A DNA stretch of 64,000 bases from Macrotis lagotis (GCF_037893015.1 NC_133662.1:201635050-201699049), one strand, 5' to 3'; counted from the first letter of the stretch, positions 1 through 10,239 are shown. Program-made: numbers and translations. The notes: generated from the letters alone by a model not told the origin.

Positions 1-67
1 AATCCATACCTTAATACCAAGATAAACTCCAAATAGATAGATGATTTAAATACAAAAAGTCAAAGAC
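1..67 (+). mobile_element. L1 ORF2 fragment, left part (split by HAL1 insertion)
   Basis: Read from the second base of the CCATAC triplet region, this piece gives residues resembling PYTKINSKWIDDLN of LINE-1 ORF2 (3' third), with an in-frame stop. The same reading continues at 3293 after the HAL1-type insertion, so the two pieces belonged to one older L1. Highly decayed. Confidence 0.6.
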
Positions 68-828
68 GGGGGCGGAGCCAAGATGGCTACAAGAAGGGAG
101 CGAGTCTTAGGTGCTCTCTGATAAAACTTTGAAACTAAGGACTCTAACTAAACTTTCAAGAGACAGAAGCCACAAAGGGACCCAGTGAGGCAGTTCTCCT
201 ACTCAAGGTAACCTGGAAAAGAGCAGAAAGGCTCTGCTCCCCGGGGTTGGAGAGGCGGCCCACCAGGGGGTGGCCCACCAGAGCCAAAGAACTTCAGCCT
301 CCCGGAGGCAGCCCCAGGGCGCTGAGGGTCTCAGCTCACAGCAGCTGGGGAGTCTCCTGAGCTGCACCCCGGGGAGCACCGGGCAAAAAGTGGGGGAACA
401 GCGGGGGACCTCTGCCAGAGTGAGCACGTGGAGCCCAGCCCTCAGGGCACACAGCAAGCAGCATCATCTTTCCCCAGCCCTGATCCAGGAAACAGAAGCA
501 GGCGGAGCCGCTAAGCAGGAGCCTCCAGGGCATGAGCCCATTGAGCTGAGGGAGGTGAGTGAAGAGAGACTGCAGAGCTCTGTCCTCTGCCCCTGTAACA
601 GGACTCTGGGGCTCTGACCACATTCAGATCCTGACCAGAGTCTAGGCCCCCCCATAGAACAGCAGCCCCCACCCCACATCAGCCCCTTGGCAGAGGGGAG
701 TGCTTATGGTCATTCACAGACCAGGAGGGCGGACAGAACCTCACACATTGAGACCCTTGTGGGAGTGTCCCAAAAACTCAAGAAACACCCCAAACCAGTC
801 CCAGGCTGGGAAATTGAGCAAGCAGTGA
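68..828 (+). promoter_or_regulatory. 5'UTR / internal promoter region of the HAL1-type element
   Basis: GC-rich leader preceding ORF1, with a YY1-type core AAGATGG at 81-87 close to the 5' terminus, as in L1 promoters where YY1 fixes the start site. ORFs predicted here on both strands are composition artefacts. Promoter activity is inferred from position only. Confidence 0.5.
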
Positions 829-1973
829 AACAATAAGAAGACTATTGAGAAATATTTTGCAAATGAGCCCAAGAAGGACCAAAATACTCAGTCTGAAGAT
901 GAGGAAGCACAAGCTCCTGCATCTAAAGACCCCAAGAAAAACAGAAATTGGTCTCAGGCTATGATAGACCTCAAAAAAGATTTTGAAAATCAAATGAGGG
1001 AGTTGGAAGAAAAACTGGGAAAAGAAAGGAGAGAGATGCAGGAAAAACATGAAAGTGAAGTCAGCAGCTTAGTCAAGGAAATCCAAAAAAATGCTGAAGA
1101 AAATAGCATGCTAAAAACCAGCTTAGGTCAAATGGATAGAACAGTTCAAACAGTTATTGAGGAGAAGAATGCTTTAAAAAGCAAAATTGGCCAGATGGAA
1201 AAAGAGATAAGAAAACTCTCTGAGGAGAACAAATCCTTCAGACAAAGAATAGAATTCAGGGAGATTGATGAATTTAACAGAAATCAGGAATCAATACTTC
1301 AAAACCAAAAAAATGAAAAATTAGAAGAAAATGTGAAATATCTCATTGAAAAACAACCTATATGGAAAACAGACTTAGGAAAGATAATTTAAAAATTATT
1401 GGAATACCTGAAAGTCATGATCAGGAAAAGAGCCTTGACATCATTTTCAAAGAATTACTACAGGAAAATTGCCCCGATATTCTAGAAGCAGAGGGCAAAA
1501 TAGAAATGGAGAGAATCCACCGATCCCCCAGAGAAAGAGATCCCCAAAAACCAACCCCTAGGAATATTATAGCCAAGTTCCAGAACTCCCAAGTCAAAGA
1601 GAAAATATTACAAGCAGCCAGAAAGACACAGTTCAAATATTGTGGAGCTGCAGTCAGGATCACACAGGACTTAGCAGCAGCTACATTGGAAGCTTGTAGG
1701 GCTTGGAATACAATATACCGGAAGGCAAGAGAGCTTAGAATGCAGCCAAGAATGAACTACCCAGCAAGGCTGAATGTCCTCTTCCAGGGAAAAAGATGGA
1801 CTTTCAATGAACCAGGGGAATTTCAAAGGTTCCTTTTGGAATGGCCAGAGCTGAACAGAAGGTTTGATCTTCAGATACAGGACTCAGGTGAAGCATGGAA
1901 ATTGGAGGAGAGGGGGGGAAATAGGAGGGACTTAATGAGGATGAACTGCATGTATTCCTGCATAGAAAAATGA
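829..1973 (+). pseudogene. LINE-1/HAL1 ORF1 protein (RNA-binding chaperone), frameshifted
   Basis: ORF1p is the trimeric coiled-coil RNA-binding protein of L1-type retrotransposons that coats element RNA in cytoplasmic particles. The first frame is open from 829 (after a TGA at 826) to a stop at 1390 and carries a long Glu/Lys/Leu heptad region (about 961-1350), the coiled coil. The second frame, 1362-1973, carries the RRM and C-terminal domain, recognised by KDNLKIIGIPE, by RIHRSPRERDPQKPTPRNII and by the YPARLNVLFQGKRWTF region. The two frames meet in an A-run near 1346-1352, where a net loss of one base best explains the shift. Otherwise the reading is open for about 380 codons with no internal stop, so the copy is fairly young. 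No ATG is seen upstream of 961 in the first frame, so the true start is either lost or at 961. The C-terminus (after about 1890) is poorly recognisable. Confidence 0.8.
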
Positions 1974-2407
1974 CACTGATAATACTCATATGAACCTTCT
2001 CAGTTAATAGAGCAGGTAGAGAGCTTTTATAGTTGAAGCACAGGAGAAAGCTGAATTCGAAGATAAAATATGGTGTAAAAATGGAGTCAATAGAAAAAAA
2101 GGGAAATGGAATGGGAGAAAGAAAAAGGAGAGGGGGAATAGTCCAAGATATTTCACATAAGATTTTTTTTTTATTACAATGAGCTATTGCAATGATATGG
2201 AGGGGGGGAGGCAAGGGGGAATGAGGGAAACTTTGCTTTCATCAGAGATGGCTAGGAGAGGAAACAGCAAATATACTCAATGGGGTATAGACATCTGGAG
2301 TAAGAAGGAGGGGGGAGCTGGGGGAAGGGGTGGGGATGTGAATAAAAGAGGAGAGGATGGACCATGGGGGGAGAGTGGCCAGATATAACACATTTTCTTT
2401 CTTACTT

Positions 2408-2544
2408 CTTGCAAGGGGCTGGGAATGGAAGGCCTGCCCAGGACCACAGGGCCAGGTGGATTCTGGGCCTAAGGGGTGGTATGGGGGCTAAGGGCTTCTT
2501 GGCCCCGGGACCAGGGATCTGTCTGCTGTGCCACTCAGCTACCC
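2408..2544 (-). repeat. SINE-like module 1 in HAL1 3'UTR (diverged)
   Basis: In antisense it follows the order of the marsupial tRNA-type SINE: a gcaagg-type start, gcctgcccaggaccaca in place of gcttgcccaaggccaca, and an end resembling gccactcagctaccc. It is much more G/C-rich and diverged than the free SINE copies in this window. Confidence 0.45.
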
Positions 2545-2762
2545 TACAGCAGAGTCATAGTGAAAGGAGAGAGAAAATAGAGTACATGGTAGTGGAGAAA
2601 TAAGAAAGGAGGGAGTTGCAATCAGCAATGGCAACGGTGGAAAAATATGGAAATAACTTTTGTGATGGACTTATCATAAAGAATGAGATCCGCCTATGAC
2701 AGAGTTGTTGGTGTTGGAACAAAGACTCAAGCACATTTTTTGTTATGATTATTTGGGGGAAG

Positions 2763-2896
2763 GTGCAGGGCAAGTGGGGCTGGGTGGCCTGCCTGGGGCC
2801 ACATAGCAGGGTGATCTTTGGGTGTCTGGGGCCGAATTTGGACCCAGGTGCTCCTGGCTCAAGGGCCAATGCTCTGTCTGTCACCCAGCCACCCCT
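2763..2896 (-). repeat. SINE-like module 2 in HAL1 3'UTR
   Basis: Antisense SINE layout with gcagggcaagtgggg, ggccacatagcagggtgat, a gaatttggacccaggtgctcc block and the end cacccagccacccc. No A/T tail or target duplication of its own is visible, so it may be part of the element's consensus and not a separate insertion. Confidence 0.5.
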
Positions 2897-2957
2897 ACTA
2901 TTATTACTATTTTATTTTATTTTGGGTCTTTTTTCCTTTCTTTTTTTTTTTTCCTTT

Positions 2958-3097
2958 GGTTTTTGCAGGGCAGTGGGGTTCAGGTGGCTTGCATGTCACA
3001 TGGCTGGGTGATTATTGGGTTGACGAGGCTGGATATGGCCTCGGGTGCTTGTGGCTCCAGGGCTGGTGCTTCCTCCGTTGCACCACCTGGCCATACC
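2958..3097 (-). repeat. SINE-like module 3 in HAL1 3'UTR
   Basis: Antisense SINE layout: tttttgcagggcagtgggg, tcacatggctgggtgatta, ctccagggctggtgct and gcaccacctggcc. Both modules 2 and 3 are followed by the same type of spacer, an ATT/ACT-rich run (about 2897-2925 and 3098-3125). Confidence 0.55.
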
Positions 3098-3278
3098 TAC
3101 AATTATTACTATTATTATTTTTTTATTTTAATTTTCTTCCTCTCCCCTTTACTTTTTTCGCTCAAACAAGTCTATCTATATTCATGGGGGAGGAGGGGTA
3201 TTTTGTTTACTTGTAAACAAGAATATTTTATTAATGTAAAAAAATTTGTACAAAATGAGAATAAAAAAATAAATTTTA

Positions 3279-3525
3279 AAAAACTCACAGAGCAAATTAG
3301 AGGATCAAGGAAGAAATTGTTTTTCAGATCTATGGATAGAGAAAGACTTCATAGTCAAATAAGAAATGGAAAGGATTAAAGATAAAGAAGCTAAAGTATA
3401 AAATTTATCTTCTGAAAATGAAATACACAATTTGGATTATAGAAAATTTAAAAAAATTTTTTTTACATAAATATAATCAAAGAGTTAAAACAAAAGGAAG
3501 CAGTTGACTGGAAATACAAATTGTC
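3279..3525 (+). mobile_element. L1 ORF2 fragment, right part
   Basis: Continues the L1 ORF2 of 1-67: translation of 3293 onward gives residues resembling KLEDQGRNCFSDLWIEKDF, the same region found in antisense at 22030-22150. It contains frame breaks and fades after about 3520. Confidence 0.6.
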
Positions 3526-3945
3526 GTTTCATCTTTCCTGAGGGATGGCCTCCCGGCCTCCTTCCCCCGCTCTAGTTTGGCAGGACATGGGGATTTGGCT
3601 GGTTCTTATTTAGGGAATGTGGGCCAAGGGGAAGAAGGTGAGGTTAGCAGAAGTCAGTAATTAAGGTAAACAAAATGTTTTAGATAAGGCTATTTGACCA
3701 AAGGAAACAACAGTAGAGGGAAAGTAATCAGGGAAAATCCCAAGAGGGGTAACTTGGCAGAGGTCAAGTAGCAGGTAAAGGGAAAGTACTCAAGATGAAT
3801 TCAGAATGTTAATACTAACAGCTAAAATCAGATCAGATGTAAGATCAGGATATAAAGGAATGTGAGCAGAGAGGGTTCTGGGAATTCTAGGAAAATAGAT
3901 TGAGAGCTAGTAGGGAGCTTAGAAGCTGTCTAATTCAACCTCCTA
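3526..3945. other. Unassigned intergenic sequence
   Basis: No ORF, recognised repeat or simple repeat found. It includes a small GC-richer patch (3540-3580) and A/G-rich sequence. Confidence 0.4.
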
Positions 3946-4197
3946 AAGGCAGTTAGATGGTACAGTGACTTGATAAAATGACTGGCCTGGACTCAAGAAG
4001 ACAAATTTAGATCTGGCCTCAAAAACTTACTAGTTGTGTCAACCTGGGAAATCACTTAACTGCTATCTACCTCAGTTTCCTCAATTGTAAAGGGGGAATA
4101 ATAATAACAGTACCTATTTCTCAGGGCTGTGAGGATTAAATGGAATAATATTTGTCTGGCACATAGTAGATGTTTATTAAATTCTTATTTTCTTCCT
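3946..4197 (+). repeat. CORE-SINE (Mar1/MIR type), sense
   Basis: Old diverged SINE: ggcagttagatggtacagtg head, the block cctggactcaagaagac, the core phrase cacttaactgctatctacct, a taaagggggaataataataac segment and the tail phrase tggcacatagtagatgttta. Confidence 0.7.
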
Positions 4198-4199
4198 TT

Positions 4200-4440
4200 T
4201 TATGTTATAGATGAGGAAATTTAAAGTGAGTTGACTATTTTACTCAAGTAGTATGGGGTGAGATGAGTTTTTAATCCAGATCCTCATACTCAAAGGTATC
4301 TCTCAGTGTAAGTACTATAATCCCCATTTTACAAATAAGGAAACTGAGGTCCAACATGGTTAAATAACTTGTTCAGAGTCACAAAGATAGTAAACATTAG
4401 AACATTAAACTCAAGTCTCTTGATTCTATAACAAATTGTT
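4200..4440 (-). repeat. Antisense CORE-SINE/MIR fragments
   Basis: Two antisense stretches (4205-4295 and 4310-4435) carrying the reverse-complement core: ccccattttacaaataagg, aaactgaggt, agtcacaaagatagtaa. Both truncated. Confidence 0.5.
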
Positions 4441-5036
4441 AATCTACTTCCTACACCTGTGGACACTGGTTACTCATAGGAATTAAAAGGAATTGCACTA
4501 CTTTTTTTTACTATTTAACTGGAATACTCTGTCCATGTGCAGAATAAATGAAGTGACCTGGAAGCAAGTACTCATTAGAAGGCAAGTCATATATTCAAGT
4601 CACCATATAGTCAATGCCCTTTTTGAAATACTCCCTTCCTTTCCCTGTCTTCAGATGATCTGCAGCTATGTTCTTTACTTGTTTTATTTTTGTACAGGAA
4701 GAACTGTAATTTTATATGAAACATTAATTCTCAAATATGATAAAATGTTAAGATGAATTATGAGGCATTAATTATGAAACACAAAGAACAATGAGTTCGT
4801 CATTACAGATATTTAGAGATGAATTAGTATTCTTGGAAACACATTGTTGGCATCATGCACAGTTGATTTCTAGTGGGGAAGAAAATCTTCTAAAGTTTTC
4901 AACTTAGTATCATGTGTCATCTTTGCCAAATGAGCTAGTTGGGGAAATTGTGAAAATATCTCATCTAGCATATTTAGGAGCAATGATTTTCCCTTCCAGA
5001 CATTATGGTAATTCAAAAGACATGAATCTTATAATG
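4441..5036. other. Unassigned intergenic sequence
   Basis: AT-rich, no recognised repeat. The longest ORFs here have no recognisable protein features. Confidence 0.4.
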
Positions 5037-5088
<52 letters not shown>

Positions 5089-5228
5089 CAGGGGATAGGA
5101 GCGAGGAGAGGATGATGATAGGGGAGTGAGAAAGGGGAAGGGAGAGGGGTAGGAAGAAATGGTGGTCAGGGAGAGGGGGAAGGAAAAGATGAGATGGAGG
5201 GGAGAAGGAGAGAGAAAGAGGGAGTTGA
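5037..5228 (+). repeat. (GA)n microsatellite and polypurine tract
   Basis: A pure (AG)n run of about 45 bases (5041-5085) is followed by about 140 bases of G/A-dominated sequence with very few pyrimidines. Such tracts can adopt triplex DNA. Confidence 0.9.
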
Positions 5229-5292
5229 AGACTACATATTGACCAACTAATTCAATGTAGGTGGATAGATGGCTCTTGAGTTAGTCCATATA

Positions 5293-5296
<4 letters not shown>

Positions 5297-5345
<49 letters not shown>

Positions 5346-5352
5346 TACACAT
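5297..5352. repeat. (TA)n / (CA)n microsatellite
   Basis: Alternating TA for about 40 bases passing into ACACAC. The predicted peptides across it are repeats of Tyr/Ile and are not genes. Confidence 0.9.
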
Positions 5353-6050
5353 ATATACATATAATGTAGCCATGTAAATATAAAATGTATAACATACAAA
5401 ACATATAACATGTATAATGTTATCAGTATATATAATGTAATCATAGAATTGATAATCATAGAATACCATAAGTAAAGAGACAAAATTGCTAGTAGTCCAA
5501 AGGGTAACAAAGGGAATGGAGGGAACAGCATTTCACCAATGATGATTTATGAAAGAAATAGTATCAAAATATCATCTAGATAAAGCATAATCTTTCTTTT
5601 TTTATTGTATCCTTGAATTGAAGAAGGTGAAGATAGACAGTCCAAGTGTGACCCTAGCAATTACAGAATGTTAAAAACCTCAGAAGAATGCCTACACAAA
5701 TGTGTGGAGTTCCTCTATCAAAGACAAGATATGGACCAAAAATAGACGAGATGAGGCAGTACAGGTGAGTTGTGATTTGTACCACTGGAAAGAATCCACA
5801 CTGATGAGATCATCTATCCATAAAATGATGAAGGACTGAAGCATAGCCCTAGGCATAAAGGCAAATTGGTTAAAAGATCTTCATGCACCAATATTTATAT
5901 ATTTTCACCTTGAAAGTAAGACTAATGATGATTGGATGTCTCAATCAATTCTAGTATGCATTGTCCTTGTCTTGACATTATTATAGAACAAAAGAGTGGC
6001 TTCTCTATGAGGTCATAGAAAGATGACCTAAGAACCATAAAAAAACCATT
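5353..6050. other. Unassigned intergenic sequence
   Basis: AT-rich sequence without a recognised element or convincing ORF. Confidence 0.35.
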
Positions 6051-6054
6051 TCCA

Positions 6055-6310
6055 ATTCATTCTGCCTGTGTGACCCTGGGTAAGTCACAAGACTACTCTC
6101 TAAAACTATAAGGTGCACAGAACATACAGATTTTCCCTAGTAGAGGGAGTTTTCTTCTGCAGGAATTCTTTATACCAGTGTAATCATAGGGACAGACCCT
6201 ATCCCTCTAATAAAATATCTCCTTTACTCTTGCTGTCCTTCACGCAGAAATTCTTTCCAGTAGGGGACAAGAACAAATTATCAGTCAGTTCCAGTTTAGT
6301 AAAATAGCAG
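6055..6310 (+). repeat. THER1-type CORE-SINE, sense (partial)
   Basis: Contains tgtgaccctgggtaagtcac, then a tagagggagttttctt block and an attctttataccagtgtaat block, the pattern of marsupial THER1/Mar SINEs. The 5' head is missing. Confidence 0.55.
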
Positions 6311-6980
6311 TTTATTGTCAATTGTACCTTATAGTTTTATTTCATTTTTCAATTTACCCAGTATTGAATATCTAACCATCATGCACTCAAAATTATTTAT
6401 ATTTTCTTGTCTTCTTTGTCCCGTAGCTATGATACTTGAACAATTTTAAAACTTGATTTTTATTCATTTTTTTTTTAACTACAGGACTGGCAAAGATGTT
6501 TTTAAGGGAAGGACTGATTAGAGTTGTTTATCAACCAATAATTTAATCTCACAGCTCTTTATTTGTGATTCATTTATTAAATTCTGGATTTAAAAATGAT
6601 TATTTTTATGTTTTAGCATTAATCTAAAATACAAATACACATTAATAAACTCGTATATGCATACACTTGTTTTACAAGAACCAGACTCAATTATCAAAGT
6701 AGAAATCCTCAAATTATAATGCTACCACTTCAAATAATGATATAAAAACATGAATTAGTTAATAAGATCTTCATTAAGTCATAATCATTGAGAGGAGCAG
6801 AGATTTTCTGGGTCTCTCTCTGCTTCTTGGAGCTTCTCTGCTCCTAAGAAGAACCATATTATATCATATGAATGGTGTAGTGATTGAACTTTCTATTCTA
6901 TACAACCCTCTCCCAATTTAATCTAGTCTATTGCTAATGGAGATTCTTCAGCTTCCTTCAGTTGCTTTATCATCATCATC
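6311..6980. other. Unassigned intergenic sequence
   Basis: Very AT-rich. Ends with a short (ATC)n run near 6970-6982. No element recognised. Confidence 0.35.
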
Positions 6981-6984
6981 ATGC

Positions 6985-7213
6985 ATAGTGCTAAAAAATT
7001 GGATTTGGAGTCAGAAAGTATTAGATTCAAATTCTAGCCCACATACTTACTAGCTGTGTGACCCTAGGAAAGTCACTTAACTCTCTCTGTCCTTCAGTTC
7101 CCTCAGCTATAAAATGAGGAGGTTGGACTTGATGGTCAAAAAAAAGTCCCTTTCAGTTCTTAATTGCATAGTATTTGGCACATAATTGGTAGTTAATAAA
7201 TGTGTATTGACTA
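6985..7213 (+). repeat. MIR/Mar-type SINE, sense
   Basis: Contains ggatttggagtcagaaag, tactagctgtgtgacccta, aagtcacttaactctctctg and ataaaatgaggaggttggac in the right order. Confidence 0.7.
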
Positions 7214-7214
7214 C

Positions 7215-7412
7215 GAATCCCTGAGTTCAAATCCAACCTTAAATACTTACAGCTATGTGACCCTGGGAAAGTCACTTAACCCTTTTTGTCTTGGTATCCT
7301 CATCTTTAAGATGAGTTGGAGAAGGAAATGAAAAACTAATATCCTTGCCAAGAAAACTCCAAAAGGGAACAGGAAGACTCAGCTACGACTGAAAACGACT
7401 AAACATTTTAAA
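7215..7412 (+). repeat. Mar1-type SINE, sense (5'-truncated)
   Basis: Starts at ctgagttcaaatccaacc, has gtgaccctgggaaagtcact, then the Mar1 tail phrases gagttggagaaggaaatg, ttgccaagaaaactcc and cgactgaaaacgacta. Confidence 0.8.
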
Positions 7413-8768
7413 CATTAGGTATTATTACAATCATTATCCCTACAATACCAAAAGTATTGATCAGTCAATAGTAAACCTAAGATCACACAGCTAGCTGTGC
7501 TGTTGACATGGTTGAGCTCTCTGATCTTTAATGCTTGCAAGCATATTCAACAGTACTGAGTCAGGACAGTGGCTCTGCCTATTTAAACCACCAAATAGTT
7601 AATTTGCATATTCTCATATGTACTATATGTCACTTGTAAAAACTTGACCAATCATCAAATGAGATATCAAGGAACCCCCAAATTATAACACTCCAATATC
7701 TTTGGAGTAGTAATGAAAGAACTGTAAGTCAGAGTTTGAGATTATCCCTCAATTATAGTCATTAAGGGATAAGGGTTGTTTTTGTTTTTGTTTTTATTTT
7801 CCTGGCTCCTTTTATAGTTCATCAGCTCTATGAACTGCTAATTCCATGTTAACAATCCAATCCGAGGACAGTTAGTTGTTAATTTCATAATCTATAATCT
7901 TGGACTATAGATTTCCCAGTGACTGAAACTATTCACATTTAATAAATTATCATTAAATTGAATTGAACTGAATTCAATTGAATTGAGAATTTGTGAGTGT
8001 TAAGATTTCCTCAAACTTAAATAGGAGAAATCTCAGAGTTGCTGTCTCAGGCAATGGGCATATCAAATAGACTGAGGTCAGTCTTGATCTGTAGTCAGTT
8101 CCCCTCCTACTATGACCAACTAACATTTCTGATTTTATCACTATCCTGGTTCCATCTATCACAGGGAGGTACAAAGGGGACTGACCCCAAATCCCCTACA
8201 GAATACAGTATTGATTCAGACTCATTCCCAGAGGCCAAATCTGAATAAACAATTTCCAAAGAAACAACACTGGCACAAACTATGCAGAAGTTACTCAGTT
8301 CTCTAAGCACAGAGGTCCCTAGCTTACATGATACACAGTTGTTCCTCTTTAGTAATCTGCTGTGCCCTACACTAATAACTGGCTTCTTATTGCTGAGATA
8401 AGCATCTTGGTTGCATCGTCCGTTTCAAACTTCATATATAATTGTGTTTTATAGGCTATTTATTTGAAGCAGGAGTTACCCTTTAATCAAGGCTCTTTTC
8501 AACTGGGCAATTTTTGCAGCTTCTTCTCCCCCAATCATACCTATGTATTGGTGCTTTTCTTTGGTTCATTATTTAACAACTGGCATTGCCCTATGCTATT
8601 ATTGCATGAGAGCATTATAATTCCTCATCCCTCAATATCCTCACAGACAGGAAATAGAACAATTACACTAAACTCCCTCATTTCAGAGCTTGAAGGTGTG
8701 AACCTGGTGTTTGGGAATGTCTGGCTTTTCACGACCCTGGGGTTTTCTTAGCAAATAAATTAGAGTGA
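7413..8768. other. Unassigned intergenic sequence
   Basis: Holds a possible antisense MIR scrap at 7440-7545 (gatcacacagctagctgtg). Otherwise unrecognised. The short ORFs around 7974-8751 have no protein-family features. Confidence 0.35.
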
Positions 8769-8769
8769 T

Positions 8770-8932
8770 TTACCACATCCCTTTCCAGCTCATTTTACAG
8801 ATGAAGAATTGAAGGCAAACAGGGTTAAGTGATTTGTCCAGGGTCTCACAGCCTTTGAATTCATGACCATGAGTCTTTCCTGATTCCAAGCCCCATGTTT
8901 TATCCACTGTTACCTGGTTGCCCTGGTTGAGA
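8770..8932 (-). repeat. Mar1-type SINE, antisense
   Basis: Reverse-complement core: cagctcattttacagatga, acagggttaagtgatttgt, ccagggtctcacagcc, tatccactgttacctggttg. Confidence 0.7.
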
Positions 8933-8954
8933 ATGGGAGAGTTGTAAAATGAAA

Positions 8955-9115
8955 TTTCCTAAATCAGCAAACATTTATGAAGCATTTACTGTATGCTAGG
9001 CATTGAACTAAGCACTGGGAAGACAAAGAAATACAAAAACACTATCTTGGTCCCTATCCTTAAAGGGCTTATTCAAATGGTGGGGAATAACATGCAAACT
9101 ATGTACAAATAAGTT
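8955..9115 (-). repeat. L2-type LINE 3' end, antisense (part 1)
   Basis: Pattern of an antisense L2 3' end: agcaaacatttatgaagcat, tgctaggcattgaactaag, then tggtccctatccttaaaggg. A Mar1 SINE interrupts it at 9116; the L2 seems to resume near 9560. Confidence 0.55.
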
Positions 9116-9330
9116 ATAGAGGATAGAGGACAGGGCCTACTCCTCCTGAGTTCAAATATGGCCTCAGATATATTTTAGTTATGTGTCCCTAGCAAATCAT
9201 TTGACCCTGTTTACCACAGTTTCCTCATCTATAAAATGTTGGAGAAGAAAATGACAAACCACTCCAGTATCTTTGCCAAGAAAACTCCAGTGAGGTCACA
9301 ACTAGTTGGACATGACTAAAAAGAGAATAA
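9116..9330 (+). repeat. Mar1-type SINE, sense, nested in L2
   Basis: Contains ctcctgagttcaaatatgg, aatcatttgaccctgttt, ataaaatgttggagaag, gtatctttgccaagaaaac and ttggacatgactaaaaa. Confidence 0.8.
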
Positions 9331-9555
9331 AATTGTAAAACTCAAATAATATCTTTAATAAAAATAAAAAACCCACTACTATCCCAATGTTAGTGAGATT
9401 TGTTGTTGCTGTTGTTTCAGTGAGTATCCACTCAGTGAAACTGTTCAAGCAAAAAATAAAAAAATCAACGTTTCTAAAAATGTAAAAAAAAATTAAAAAA
9501 TAAAAAGAATAAAAAATAAAACAAAAAAGGGGAAAGTAATCTTCAAAGAAAGTCA
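9331..9555. other. A-rich sequence after the Mar1 tail
   Basis: Runs of A with TAAAA/TAAAAAT motifs, plus a gttgttgctgttg stretch at about 9401-9413. It gives a false Phe/Tyr/Ile-rich ORF on the minus strand. Confidence 0.5.
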
Positions 9556-9559
9556 CTAG

Positions 9560-9965
9560 TAATAGGGAGGAGCTGAGAAAAGGCCTCCTTTGTTAGATGA
9601 GATTTGAGTTGACTCTTGAAGGAGACTAGGGAAACCAGAAGGCAAAGCTGTTTAGGCATGGGTGACAGACAATGCATAGACTTGTAACTAGAAAATGAAG
9701 TGATGAATATGAAAAACTACTTGCAGGCAAGTGTAGCTGAATCATGGAGCTGGGGTTGGGGGGTGTGGAGGGGGTAGGATTGTAAAAAGCCTGAAATGGT
9801 TGGAAGGGACCAACTTATGGAGAGCCTTAAATACTAAACAGAGGATTTTATATTTTATCCTAGATGTGCCAGCGTACCTCTGGAACATTCCTCAGACATT
9901 CCCTATTGAATAGGGAATGATATGGTCAGACAAGTGTTTTAGTTTCCTAAAGCCTGATCCCTCCA
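9560..9965 (-). repeat. L2-type LINE, antisense (part 2)
   Basis: Resembles the antisense L2 body beyond the 3' end: aaggcctcctttgtt, gagttgactcttgaagga, then gagagccttaaatactaa. Assignment is by pattern memory. Confidence 0.4.
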
Positions 9966-10238
9966 ATGGCTAGTACTAAACTAAAGTTTAGTTCCTTAAA
10001 GTCCTATCCAATTCTGTGGCTAACACCTTAGTCTTGAATTCTTGTGATGTGGAATTTTCATGTTTTTGAAACTTGGAGGAGGACAAACATCAATGACTCT
10101 GAATACTGGCCCCATGTATGAGACCATCCACCATACAAGTTTATGGAGAGCTGAAGTTCTGAGCTGCCACTGGGGCAAGGGTCTGAAATGAAGGTAAACT
10201 CACATACTGAGGTATGTTTACCACATAGAACAAATGAA
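9966..10238. other. Unassigned intergenic sequence
   Basis: No recognised element. Confidence 0.3.
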
Positions 10239-10239
10239 T

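Larger units (their letters stand above)
68..3278 (+). mobile_element. HAL1-type (ORF1-only) LINE-1 relative, near full length
   Basis: The element opens with a G-rich start followed by CCAAGATGGC (78-87), the YY1-type motif found at the head of L1 5'UTRs. It then has a GC-rich 5'UTR to about 828, an L1 ORF1 (829-1973) and about 1.3 kb of 3'UTR ending in an A-rich tail near 3240-3278. There is no endonuclease or reverse-transcriptase sequence between ORF1 and the tail, which is the definition of HAL1 (half-L1) elements known in mammals including marsupials. A degenerate 14-bp target-site duplication (54-67 and 3279-3292, 11 of 14 identical) brackets it. It sits inside an older L1 ORF2. HAL1 elements depend on L1 ORF2p supplied in trans; this is established for the group and not shown here. 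Confidence 0.8.
1974..3278 (+). other. 3'UTR of the HAL1-type element
   Basis: Purine-rich, partly G-rich sequence after the ORF1 stop, with no ORF2. It includes a poly-T stretch near 2163-2172, three antisense SINE-like modules (2408-2544, 2763-2896, 2958-3097) separated by A- or T-rich spacers, and a terminal A-rich segment. Short ORFs here (for example 2822-3379) are not genes. Confidence 0.6.

Noticed and set aside
203..679. Overlapping frames on both strands near the window start
   Set aside because: GC-rich HAL1 5'UTR; open on both strands because of base composition.
2822..3379. 185-codon open frame in the HAL1 region
   Set aside because: Runs through SINE-like modules, poly-T and the element tail into an old L1 fragment. 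Phe/Tyr-rich runs come from the T-rich spacers.
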